DNA of 64,000 nucleotides from an uncultured Bacteroidales bacterium (GTDB lineage Bacteria > Bacteroidota > Bacteroidia > Bacteroidales > UBA932), in assembly GCA_934726455.1 (NCBI GenBank), contig CAKVDS010000007.1, positions 3,316-67,315 on the forward strand, given 5' to 3'. Positions 17,051-25,340 of the stretch are shown one piece after another (position 1 is the stretch's first letter; the number at the start of each line of letters is the position of its first letter). A program made the position numbers and the translations under genes. The notes beneath the pieces were generated by a model. That model searched no databases. It saw only the letters and a program-made list of their open reading frames with translations, and was not told where the DNA came from.

Positions 17051-19243
17051 CTATTTCATCCATCTGTCAAGCCATCCATAGAACTCCCTGTGCCAATAGA
17101 GAGAATTCTGTGGCTGAAGTATCCAGTGGTTCTCTTCCGGGAACACGACAAGCTTTGAAGGCACGCCCATCATCTGTGCGGCATTGAAGGCTGCCATGCC
17201 CTGAGTGTACGGGATCCTGAAATCCATCATCCCGTGTATGCAGAGGATTGGAGTATGCCACTTCGTGACCATGGAAGAAGGGTCGTTGGCGTAGTGCTTG
17301 CGTGCTTTGGCTGTGCTTGCGTACGGGGCTCCGGCCTGCTGCATGCCGCCGAATGTGATCCCGTCGCCCTTAGGGCCGACCTGTCCCGGGGTGTAGGCGT
17401 ACTCGGTGAGCCCGCCGTTGTCCCAGTTGGCGAACCACATCTCCTCGGTGGTGAACCACAGGGCCTTCTCGTCGAAGATTCCGGCATGGGCGATGAAACA
17501 GTCGTAGAGGTCGCCGTGCATGCCTTCAAGCATGTAGGCTGAATATCCGCCGTAGGATGCCCCTACACAGGCGAGTTTCCCTACATAAGGCTTGCTCTTG
17601 ATATAGCGGCCGGCACTGAGGTAGTCCTGCATGTTGAGACCCGGGTAGTCGCCGGATATCTGCTCTTTCCATGCCTGACCGAAAGCGGTTGTGCCGCGGC
17701 GGTTCGGCCTGATGACGATATAGCCCTGCTGGGCCATCAGACGATAGCACCAGCGATAACTCCAGTCCTGGGAATTGGTGCCTTGAGGGCCTCCGAGCAC
17801 GATTTCGATGGCCGGGTAGACCTTGGTGCTGTCGAAGTGTGGCGGATATGTGATCCAGCACTGCATCTGCTTGTGGTCAACAGTCTCCACGAGCACGCTT
17901 TCAGAGCGGATGTCATCGAGCTGGCTGATTATATGGCCGTTCTCATCGCTGAGCTGCCTGTATGAAGTTCCGGAGGATGTGATGTCCACTGCCACAAGTT
18001 CCGTAGGGAACTTGAGACTGGCGTAAGAGGCGAGCAGGGTCACGCCCTTGTCGTTGTCGAGCACTGCGAACGGTGAGTCGAAGTCGAACCACCAGTCCTC
18101 TCCTGTCACCCTCTGCACATCTCCGCTGAGGTCGATGCAGAAGATTCCCTGGATGCCTTCGGATACGAGGGCGTTGAAGAAAATCTCGTCTCCGTGCCAT
18201 ACCGGGCCGGCGACATCATGGTCGAATGTTGAACTGAGTTCGCGTGCGGCGCCGAATGACAGAGAATCGCCAAGTTCGATATCGCACACCATAAGCCTCT
18301 GGCGGTCAGCTTCATATCCGTCGCGTGCCATGGAGATCCATGCGAGGTGCTTCCCGTCGGCGCTCCATACAGGATCTGTGTCGTATCCTCCGGATGTGGT
18401 GACATCAATTGTCTTGCCGGACTGGATGTCTGTGATGTAGATGCAGCTGTTGGTGCTGAAAGCGTATTCCTTGCCCGTCTTTTTGCGGCAGGAATAGGCG
18501 ATATGTCTGCTGTCAGGAGCCCATGCGAGCTGCTCAACCCCTCCGAAAGGCTCTGTCGGAAGTTCGTAGAGTTCCTCCGTTCCGAGGATGTCGAAAGAAT
18601 TGTCCGGCGTGATGAGGGCTCCGCCGAAAGGGGCCACATAGCTTCTCGGCACTTCCGTCACCCAGTGGTCCCAGTGGCGGTACATCAGATCTTCTGTCGC
18701 GTAGGCCTGCGCCTTGTCGAGGGCAGGGTCGCTGTCTGAAGGCTGCTGGAGGGCGGTGTTTTTCACGCTGCTGACATATATGATGTTGGCCTCGTCAGGG
18801 GATACGCTGAATCCGCTGACCCCGGCAGGGATGTCGCTGAGTTTCTGCATCTTGCCAAGCTTTGAGCCCTTGAGCGGAGCCTGCCATATCTGGCCCTTGA
18901 AGATGAAGTAGATCCTGGACCCGTCTTTGGACCACCTTGCGTTGCTCACGGATGAGGCATAGCGGGTGAGCTGCACCTTGCCGGAGCCGTCGGCGTTGCA
19001 GATGAAGAGGTTGCGGCAACTGCGGTTGTCTGCCACTGAAGTGTATGATACCCCATAAAGAATTCTGCTTCCGTCCGGGGAGATCTGCGGGTCGGAGAGC
19101 CTTCCCAGAGCGAGCAGGGTCTCCGGGGTCATCACCCCGTTTTCAACCTTGATGTCGGAGGGGCCTATGTAGCCGCTTTCGACAGTCTTAGCACAACTCA
19201 TTGCCATAGTCAAAACGAATAAACCGATAAGTGCTTTTTTCAT
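17051..19243 (-). CDS. S9 family (prolyl oligopeptidase-like) peptidase, lipoprotein
   Basis: 730 residues. Signal peptide with lipobox (MKKALIGLFVLTMAMSC) implies a lipid-anchored envelope protein. The N-terminal two-thirds hold WD40/PD40-like propeller repeats (LGRLSDPQISPDGSRILYG, WSKDGSRIYF, WSADGKHLAW). The C-terminal alpha/beta hydrolase domain has the nucleophile in GASYGGYSAYM (Ser about 562), Asp in MMDFRIPYTQG (about 673) and His in PEENHWIL (about 703). This order fits S9C-type dipeptidyl- or acyl-peptidases, which process peptides in the periplasm. Start overlaps the recG stop (ATGA). Confidence 0.9.
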   Translation of the reverse strand: MKKALIGLFVLTMAMSCAKTVESGYIGPSDIKVENGVMTPETLLALGRLSDPQISPDGSRILYGVSYTSVADNRSCRNLFICNADGSGKVQLTRYASSVSNARWSKDGSRIYFIFKGQIWQAPLKGSKLGKMQKLSDIPAGVSGFSVSPDEANIIYVSSVKNTALQQPSDSDPALDKAQAYATEDLMYRHWDHWVTEVPRSYVAPFGGALITPDNSFDILGTEELYELPTEPFGGVEQLAWAPDSRHIAYSCRKKTGKEYAFSTNSCIYITDIQSGKTIDVTTSGGYDTDPVWSADGKHLAWISMARDGYEADRQRLMVCDIELGDSLSFGAARELSSTFDHDVAGPVWHGDEIFFNALVSEGIQGIFCIDLSGDVQRVTGEDWWFDFDSPFAVLDNDKGVTLLASYASLKFPTELVAVDITSSGTSYRQLSDENGHIISQLDDIRSESVLVETVDHKQMQCWITYPPHFDSTKVYPAIEIVLGGPQGTNSQDWSYRWCYRLMAQQGYIVIRPNRRGTTAFGQAWKEQISGDYPGLNMQDYLSAGRYIKSKPYVGKLACVGASYGGYSAYMLEGMHGDLYDCFIAHAGIFDEKALWFTTEEMWFANWDNGGLTEYAYTPGQVGPKGDGITFGGMQQAGAPYASTAKARKHYANDPSSMVTKWHTPILCIHGMMDFRIPYTQGMAAFNAAQMMGVPSKLVVFPEENHWILQPQNSLYWHREFYGWLDRWMK

Positions 19244-21375
19244 GATATTTTACTGTAATCTTTGATTTCATATCTGCCCTTTTTTAATTCCTGTGCCAGC
19301 CGGGCGTTCAGCGGGCTTTCAAGTGTCGGGTCTGCTTCAAGCAGTTTCTCCGCATCGGACCGTGCTTCTGCTAGTATCGTGCCGTCTTTTGCCAGCGAGG
19401 CTATGGACAGGTCTATCGGGAGTCCGCTCTGCTGTGTGCCTTCAAGGTCACCCGGCCCTCTCATCTTCATGTCCTGTTCGGCGATTTCGAACCCGTCCTC
19501 GGTCGAGCACATGAGGTCCAGTCTCTGCTGCGCCTCTTTTGATGTCTTGTTGTCCTTGACGAGTATGCAGTATGACTTCTCTGCGCCGCGTCCGACTCTT
19601 CCGCGGAGCTGGTGCAGCTGGCTCAAACCGAATCTCTGGGCGCTCATGATGACCATCACGGATGCGTTCGGCACATCGACGCCGACTTCTATCACCGTGG
19701 TGGAGACCAGTATATGCGCTCTTCCGGCAGAGAACGCGTCCATGTTGAAGTTCTTCTCTTCGGCGCTCTGCTGCCCATGGACAATGGCGACCTTGTAGTC
19801 CGGGAGCGGGAATTCGCGGACAATATCCTCGTACCCGTTCTGGAGATTCTGGAGATCGAGCTTCTCGCTTTCGAATATGAGCGGGTAGACGATGAACGCC
19901 TGCCGCCCGGCCGCGATCTCCTCCTTTATGAATTTGTACATGGCGCCGAGCCTGTTCTGCCCTATGCAGATGGTCTGCACCGGTTTGCGGCCCGGCGGCA
20001 GCTCGTCGATGACCGAGACATCCAGATCGCCGTAGAGGGTCATGGCCAGGGTGCGGGGGATAGGGGTGGCTGTCATCACCAGTATGTGCGGTGAAGGGGT
20101 GTTCTTGGCCCAGAGTTTTGCCCTCTGGTCTACCCCGAAGCGGTGCTGCTCATCTATTACTGCAAGCCCTAGGTTCTTGAAGACCACATTGTCCTCAAGC
20201 AGGGCATGTGTGCCGACTATGATTCCGATGCTTCCGTCTTCAAGTCCCGCATGAATCTCACGGCGTTCTCTGGCCGTGCTGTTGCCGGTGAGCAGTGCCG
20301 ATTTTACCCCGGTGGGGGCGAGATATTTCGTGATGTTGGCCGCGTGCTGCTGGGCGAGGACTTCGGTCGGAGCCATTATGCAGGCCTGAAAGCCATTGTC
20401 CACAGCCAGTAGGCAGCTGAAGACGGCTACAAGTGTCTTGCCTGAACCTACATCTCCCTGGAGAAGGCGGTTCATCTGCCGCCCGCCGGTGAGGTCTGCG
20501 CGTATCTCGCGTATCACTCTCTGCTGAGCTCCGGTGAGCTTGTATGGCAGGGACTTGTAGCATGAATTGAAGCCTTCGCCTACTTTTGGCATCAGCAGGC
20601 CGACTGCTCCTCTGGAGCGTACATACTTCTGTTTGAGAAGGGAAAGCTGCAGGAGAAAGAGCTCCTCATACTTGAGCCGTCTTGTAGCCCGTTGCAGTGA
20701 TTCGCTGTCTTTTGGGAAATGGATGTTGTACAGCGAAAACTTCAGGGATTGGAGGCCTTTGTTCCGAAGTATGTAGTCGGGGAGGGTCTCCTCAATCTCG
20801 GGGAGGCAGAGCGCGAGCGCCGCGGCCTGAAGACGGCACATCACCTTGCCGGTTACTCCTCCGTTTTTCAGTTTTTCCGTGCTCGGGTATACTCCTGTCA
20901 GGGCTGATTGGGCGGGGGCTCCGGCTTGCGGGGCATCCACTTCAGGGTGGACAAAATTGATCCTGTCCCCGAAACTCTGTGGCTTTCCGAAGAACACAAA
21001 TTCGCTGCCGGGGGTGAGACGTCCCCAGTTCCACTTTATGCCTTTGAAAAACACCATCTCTGTCCGGCCGCTCCCGTCTTCTACGATTACTGACAAGCGT
21101 CTGCAGGAGTTGAAATTAATCTGGCCTTCAGCCGGAATCACTGATGAACCCTGACCGTACAGGGTTCTGGAGACCACCCGGGCCCGTATCTGGACGAAGG
21201 CCAAGTCCGGGCGTATATCGCAGATCCGCGTTATTCCCCGCCTGTCTATGTAGCGGAACGGATACAGGTGTATCAGGTCGGAGAGCGTCTCTATCCCGAG
21301 CTCTCTTTTGAGCAGTTCGGCCCTTTTAGGGCCAACACCGCTCAGATACTGTATGCTTGTATCCAGTTCTCTCAT
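19240..21375 (-). CDS. recG: ATP-dependent DNA helicase RecG
   Basis: 711 residues from ATG 21375, one base after the DUF2207 stop; the in-frame extension to 21510 lies inside that gene and adds a non-conserved leader. N-terminus MRELDTSIQYLSGVGPKRAELLKRELGI is a helix-hairpin-helix typical of RecG; then the OB-fold wedge, the helicase core with GDVGSGKTLVA (about 305), DEQHRFG, MTATPIPRTLA, and the late QLRGRVGRG and TRG-like C-terminal motifs. It reverses stalled forks and migrates Holliday junctions. The stop overlaps the S9 peptidase start. Confidence 0.96.
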   Translation of the reverse strand: MRELDTSIQYLSGVGPKRAELLKRELGIETLSDLIHLYPFRYIDRRGITRICDIRPDLAFVQIRARVVSRTLYGQGSSVIPAEGQINFNSCRRLSVIVEDGSGRTEMVFFKGIKWNWGRLTPGSEFVFFGKPQSFGDRINFVHPEVDAPQAGAPAQSALTGVYPSTEKLKNGGVTGKVMCRLQAAALALCLPEIEETLPDYILRNKGLQSLKFSLYNIHFPKDSESLQRATRRLKYEELFLLQLSLLKQKYVRSRGAVGLLMPKVGEGFNSCYKSLPYKLTGAQQRVIREIRADLTGGRQMNRLLQGDVGSGKTLVAVFSCLLAVDNGFQACIMAPTEVLAQQHAANITKYLAPTGVKSALLTGNSTARERREIHAGLEDGSIGIIVGTHALLEDNVVFKNLGLAVIDEQHRFGVDQRAKLWAKNTPSPHILVMTATPIPRTLAMTLYGDLDVSVIDELPPGRKPVQTICIGQNRLGAMYKFIKEEIAAGRQAFIVYPLIFESEKLDLQNLQNGYEDIVREFPLPDYKVAIVHGQQSAEEKNFNMDAFSAGRAHILVSTTVIEVGVDVPNASVMVIMSAQRFGLSQLHQLRGRVGRGAEKSYCILVKDNKTSKEAQQRLDLMCSTEDGFEIAEQDMKMRGPGDLEGTQQSGLPIDLSIASLAKDGTILAEARSDAEKLLEADPTLESPLNARLAQELKKGRYEIKDYSKIS

Positions 21376-21376
21376 C

Positions 21377-22999
21377 TTATCTTGAACCGCCGCCGGCGCC
21401 TCCTCCGCTGAATCCTCCGCCTCCGCCGAAAGACGTGCCACCGCCGAATCCTCCGCTCCGCGCCTCAGCATCCATTGAGGCATTGGTGATGGAGCGTGAC
21501 AGGCTGTCATTGAGTCTCAGTATCAGATAGAGAGTGGCGTAGTCGAAGCCTCCGTCCTCCTGCTCGAGGAGTTGAGGGTTGATGTCCTTGAGCTGTTTGG
21601 CCACAGTCTCGGCTATTCCGTACAAGGCGCCGAACACCAGATACTCTTTCCAGAGGACAGCTTCGACGGCCTCCTTTTCTTTGATCAAGGTGAAATCAAG
21701 GAGGAACTTTCTGAGACCCAACAGTTTGCGCGCTTCGCTCTGTCCCTGTCCCGTGTAGACGGAACCCTGGATGAAGCCGTCGCGGACCAGAGACTTGCGC
21801 CCACAGGAAGTGCTTGATTTTATCCAGTTGTTCACTTCTGAACTGTGTCCCGATGACCACCTTGAGAACTCTTTGCTCTGGAGAATCCTGTCGGAACCGC
21901 TCGCTTTGAGCATCATGTTGTACAGCCCTCTCATTGTAGTGTCGCTATCGTCCGGAGCTGTCCCGTTGAACGATAGCTCCACCTTGCCGCCGTTATTCGC
22001 CACTGTAAGATAGCCCTTGTATATCATCTTCAGTATGAGGGCTGAAGCCAGCCCGCTGCCACCGGACCGGTCTTCTCCAAGTTTCTGAAGAGTGTAATAA
22101 GATTCGTCTGTGTCGCCGCCGAAAGGGATTTCCCTGCTCCATGAGATGTCTTTCGGCTTCATCCCGAGGATCTTCCGCTTGTTTGCGGCACTTGCCACAA
22201 AAGCGATGATGGTCATTCCGATACCTGCGAGGATGACGAGTGCGAATGCGAACCATCCGCCTTCGTCGTCATCTTCCGCATAGTCGGAGCCTTCCAGCGC
22301 CATGTCCAGCACCTCGCTGAAGTCACGTGCCTGACGGCTTGGAGAATCGAAAGTTCCTTTGTCAAAACGCAGCAGCACTATCACGGAACTGTTGCTCTTG
22401 AACCTTTCGCTGCTTTCGTAGACAGCTTTGCCGTCTTCCAGCCTCGCGTCTCCGATGAAACCGAATCCCCAGAGCCTGGTGCTTGTCGTGTCAAGCTGCA
22501 CGTTTTCGACACTTATGACGGCCTTGACATGTTCCGGGCGTGAGGAGAGCCCCGGAGAGACGATCTGAAGATGCTGCATGTCATAGTCGTTCAGGGACTT
22601 GACTGCATTGGTCATGGTGTATGATACGGTAAAGACGTGATCCCCGAGCTTTCCTATGCCCCAGCATAGCTCGACTCCGTCTCCCTTGTGGACAATCCCG
22701 CAGCGGCCGGCCTTGGCTTCGATGCTGCGGTCCACGTCCCACTCTCCTTCGTTGACGTAGCGCCGTCCGCTCTCATCGGTGACGGAAAAATCCCGTATGT
22801 CGATGTCTCCGAGGTTCTTGCGTACAAGATACCACTCCGTCCCGTCGGCGGCACAGACATCCCAGCGCTCCACCACTGAAGCGGACCCGTCTTTGTGCAG
22901 GGTCAGGGCTATGTCTATGTCCCGGATCTCCGGGTTGTATGCAGACAATCCTGCGGCACCGGCAAGCATCGCGGCAATGGATAAAAAGAACCTGCGCAT
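21377..22999 (-). CDS. DUF2207 membrane protein with Gly-rich tail
   Basis: 540 residues. Signal peptide (MRRFFLSIAAMLAGAAGLSAYN), an exported beta-rich domain with RDIDIALTLHKDGSASVVERWDV at its start (DUF2207), one membrane helix (FAFALVILAGIGMTIIAFVAS), a cytoplasmic region, and a low-complexity tail of Gly, Ser and Phe (GFGGGTSFGGGGGFSGGGAG). This architecture is common next to LemA genes, as here (6 bases apart). Function is unknown; an envelope-associated role with LemA is inferred from the pairing only. Confidence 0.85.
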   Translation of the reverse strand: MRRFFLSIAAMLAGAAGLSAYNPEIRDIDIALTLHKDGSASVVERWDVCAADGTEWYLVRKNLGDIDIRDFSVTDESGRRYVNEGEWDVDRSIEAKAGRCGIVHKGDGVELCWGIGKLGDHVFTVSYTMTNAVKSLNDYDMQHLQIVSPGLSSRPEHVKAVISVENVQLDTTSTRLWGFGFIGDARLEDGKAVYESSERFKSNSSVIVLLRFDKGTFDSPSRQARDFSEVLDMALEGSDYAEDDDEGGWFAFALVILAGIGMTIIAFVASAANKRKILGMKPKDISWSREIPFGGDTDESYYTLQKLGEDRSGGSGLASALILKMIYKGYLTVANNGGKVELSFNGTAPDDSDTTMRGLYNMMLKASGSDRILQSKEFSRWSSGHSSEVNNWIKSSTSCGRKSLVRDGFIQGSVYTGQGQSEARKLLGLRKFLLDFTLIKEKEAVEAVLWKEYLVFGALYGIAETVAKQLKDINPQLLEQEDGGFDYATLYLILRLNDSLSRSITNASMDAEARSGGFGGGTSFGGGGGFSGGGAGGGSR

Positions 23000-23005
23000 G
23001 GGGTG

Positions 23006-23554
23006 TCAGATGTTGATTTTCGGCATTTCGGCCTTCTCGCCCGGATCTTTCAGGTAGTCCTTGACGGAGAAATGCAGTATTCCTGCCACTACGGAGTCAG
23101 GGAACTGACGCACGAGCCTGTTGTACTTGGTCACGCTGTCGTTGTAGACCATTCGGCTGACGCGGACCTGATTTTCGTAGGTGTTTACGCTCTCCATCGT
23201 TTTTGTGTATGTTTCGCTGGCCTTGAGCTGCGGATATTGTTCCGCGACAAGGCGGATGCGGGATACGGCTGCCGTGAGGAGTTCTTCCTGACCGGCGGCT
23301 TCAGCTGCAGAGCTTGTGCCGACAACCTCCCTGCGCTGTGCGATCACGTCCTTGAGGGTGTTGTACTCGTGCTCGTTGTAAGATTTGGTGAGCTGTACGA
23401 GCGATGTGATAGCGTCCCAGCGGCTCTGCTGCTGTACGCCGATCTGGCTCATGGAGTTCTGGCACAACTCGTCTTTGCTTACGAGATTTCTTTGGATGGA
23501 AATGAACCAGAGGACCAGGACGGCCACAATGGCGACAATGATGATTAAGGTCAT
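23006..23554 (-). CDS. LemA family protein
   Basis: 182 residues. One N-terminal hydrophobic segment (MTLIIIVAIVAVLVLWFISIQ) followed by a helical domain with NSMSQIGVQQQSRWDAITSL, ending in YNRLVRQFPDSVVAGI and the terminal FSVKDYLKDPGEKAEMPKINI, all standard for LemA. LemA proteins are membrane-anchored helical bundles facing outside the cytoplasm; their biochemical role is not known. First gene of a six-gene minus-strand run that ends with the thioesterase. Confidence 0.92.
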   Translation of the reverse strand: MTLIIIVAIVAVLVLWFISIQRNLVSKDELCQNSMSQIGVQQQSRWDAITSLVQLTKSYNEHEYNTLKDVIAQRREVVGTSSAAEAAGQEELLTAAVSRIRLVAEQYPQLKASETYTKTMESVNTYENQVRVSRMVYNDSVTKYNRLVRQFPDSVVAGILHFSVKDYLKDPGEKAEMPKINI

Positions 23555-23595
23555 AAGTTGTTCATTTATTTCCGGTAAATATAGGTATTTTTCTC

Positions 23596-23637
23596 AAAAA
23601 CGGAAAGGGACGGAACCCCTCTCAAGGATTCCGTCCC
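23596..23637 (-). terminator. Rho-independent terminator of pckA
   Basis: Stem GGGACGGAA (23607-23615) with TTCCGTCCC (23629-23637), 9 bp, followed on the minus strand by TTTCCGTTTTTG. It lies 24 bases past the pckA stop. Confidence 0.85.
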
Positions 23638-23660
23638 TATAAAGATATGTCAACTTGGGA

Positions 23661-25265
23661 CTAGAGCTTCGGACCGGCCTCTACGAGAGCCTTGCCCGCC
23701 TCGTTGTTCTCGTACTTGTGGAAGTTCTTGATGAAACGTCCGGCAAGATCCTTCGCCTTCTCCTCCCATACGGAAGGATCTGCGTAGGTGTCGCGAGGAT
23801 CGAGGATGTGGGTGTCAACCCCTTCGAGTACGGTAGGCACCTCGAAGTCGAAGTAAGGGATCTTCTTGGTAGGAGCCTTGTCGATGGAGCCGTCAAGGAT
23901 GGCGTCGATGATGCCGCGGGTGTCACGGATGGAGATACGCTTGCCGGTGCCGTTCCAGCCGGTGTTGACAAGGTATGCCTTGGCGCCGCTCTTCTGCATC
24001 CTCTTCACGAGTTCCTCTGCGTATTTGGTCGGAGGGAGCTCAAGGAATGCCTGGCCGAAGCAGGCTGAGAAGGTAGGGGTCGGCTCTGTGATGCCGCGCT
24101 CTGTGCCTGCAAGCTTTGCCGTGAAGCCTGAGAGGAAGTAGTACTTGGTCTGCTCAGGTGTGAGGATTGATACAGGAGGCAGAACGCCGAATGCATCAGC
24201 TGACAGGAAGATGACCTGCTTTGCTGCAGGGCCCTGTGAGTAAGGACGCACGATCTTGTTGATGTGGTAGATCGGGTAAGATACGCGGGTGTTCTCGGTC
24301 ACGCTCTTGTCGGCGAAGTCGATCTTGCCGTCCTTGTCCACAGTCACGTTCTCGAGGAGAGCGTCGCGGCGGATGGCGTTGTAGATGTCCGGTTCAGACT
24401 CCTTGTCGAGGTTGATGACCTTGGCGTAGCATCCGCCCTCGAAGTTGAAGACGCCCTCGTCGTCCCAGCCGTGCTCGTCATCACCGATAAGCAGACGCTT
24501 AGGGTCGGTTGAAAGGGTTGTCTTGCCGGTTCCGGAGAGACCGAAGAAGATTGCTGTGTTCTCGCCGTTGAGGTCGGTGTTGGCGGAGCAGTGCATTGAA
24601 GCGATGCCCTTGAGAGGAAGGTAGTAGTTCATCATTGAGAACATGCCCTTCTTCATCTCGCCGCCGTACCAGGTGTTGAGGATCACCTGCTCCTTGCTTG
24701 TGACGTTGAACGCTACAGCGGTGTCGGAGCGGAGACCGAGTTCCTGATAGTTCTCGACCTTGGCCTTTGATGCGCAGTATACGACGAAATCAGGCTCCTG
24801 ATCGAATTCCGCCTGATTCTGCGGACGGATGAACATATTGGTGACGAAGTGTGCCTGCCATGCGACTTCCATGACGAAACGCACTTTCATCCTGGTATCC
24901 TTGTGGGTACCGCAGAAACCGTCCACCACGAAGAGCCTCTTGCCTGAAAGCTCCTTTACGGCAAGGGCCTTGAGCTCTTTCCATACTTTCTCGGAGAGTT
25001 CGTGGTTGTCATTAGGATACTCCGGAGTGTTCCACCATACGGTGTCCTTGGAGTTCTTGTCCATGACGATGTACTTGTCCTTAGGGGAGCGACCGGTATA
25101 GATTCCGGTCATCACGTTGATTGCGCCGAGTTCAGTCACCTGACCCTTCTCGTAACCTTCGAGCCCCGGTTTGGTCTCTTCATTGTAGAGAACCTCGTAG
25201 GTCGGATTGTAAAGGATTTCTGTGGTTCCTTTAATACCGTACTTGCTTAAATCAATTTTTGACAT
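23661..25265 (-). CDS. pckA: Phosphoenolpyruvate carboxykinase (ATP)
   Basis: 534 residues, normal length. Kinase-1a loop FFGLSGTGKTTLS (about 240-252) and kinase-2 LIGDDEHGWDD (about 257-267) bind ATP and metal; YTGRSPKDKY near residue 57 binds substrate. Interconverts oxaloacetate and PEP with ATP/ADP; in anaerobic Bacteroidales it usually runs toward oxaloacetate, fixing CO2 on the succinate route and conserving ATP (family knowledge, not visible here). It stands alone with its own promoter about 57 bases upstream and a strong terminator. Confidence 0.97.
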   Translation of the reverse strand: MSKIDLSKYGIKGTTEILYNPTYEVLYNEETKPGLEGYEKGQVTELGAINVMTGIYTGRSPKDKYIVMDKNSKDTVWWNTPEYPNDNHELSEKVWKELKALAVKELSGKRLFVVDGFCGTHKDTRMKVRFVMEVAWQAHFVTNMFIRPQNQAEFDQEPDFVVYCASKAKVENYQELGLRSDTAVAFNVTSKEQVILNTWYGGEMKKGMFSMMNYYLPLKGIASMHCSANTDLNGENTAIFFGLSGTGKTTLSTDPKRLLIGDDEHGWDDEGVFNFEGGCYAKVINLDKESEPDIYNAIRRDALLENVTVDKDGKIDFADKSVTENTRVSYPIYHINKIVRPYSQGPAAKQVIFLSADAFGVLPPVSILTPEQTKYYFLSGFTAKLAGTERGITEPTPTFSACFGQAFLELPPTKYAEELVKRMQKSGAKAYLVNTGWNGTGKRISIRDTRGIIDAILDGSIDKAPTKKIPYFDFEVPTVLEGVDTHILDPRDTYADPSVWEEKAKDLAGRFIKNFHKYENNEAGKALVEAGPKL

Positions 25266-25321
25266 AATATGTTTTGGTATTTGGAGTATTAACTTGTTTC
25301 TTACACTGCAAATTTCGCGCG

Positions 25322-25329
25322 CAAATATA
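25322..25329 (-). promoter_or_regulatory. pckA promoter: -7 box TATATTTG
   Basis: Perfect TAnnTTTG on the minus strand, 56 bases upstream of the pckA ATG. A TTG lies 20 bases further upstream, the usual place of the Bacteroidota -33 element. The predicted leader is about 50 bases. Confidence 0.7.
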
Positions 25330-25340
25330 CGGTTTTTTCA

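Noticed and set aside
21380..21460. Gly-rich coding repeats as a DNA repeat array
   Set aside because: This is the low-complexity tail of DUF2207, not a tandem repeat element.
21376..21510. N-terminal extension of RecG
   Set aside because: It is antisense-free but lies inside the DUF2207 gene's Gly-rich 3' end, in another frame, and lacks RecG similarity.
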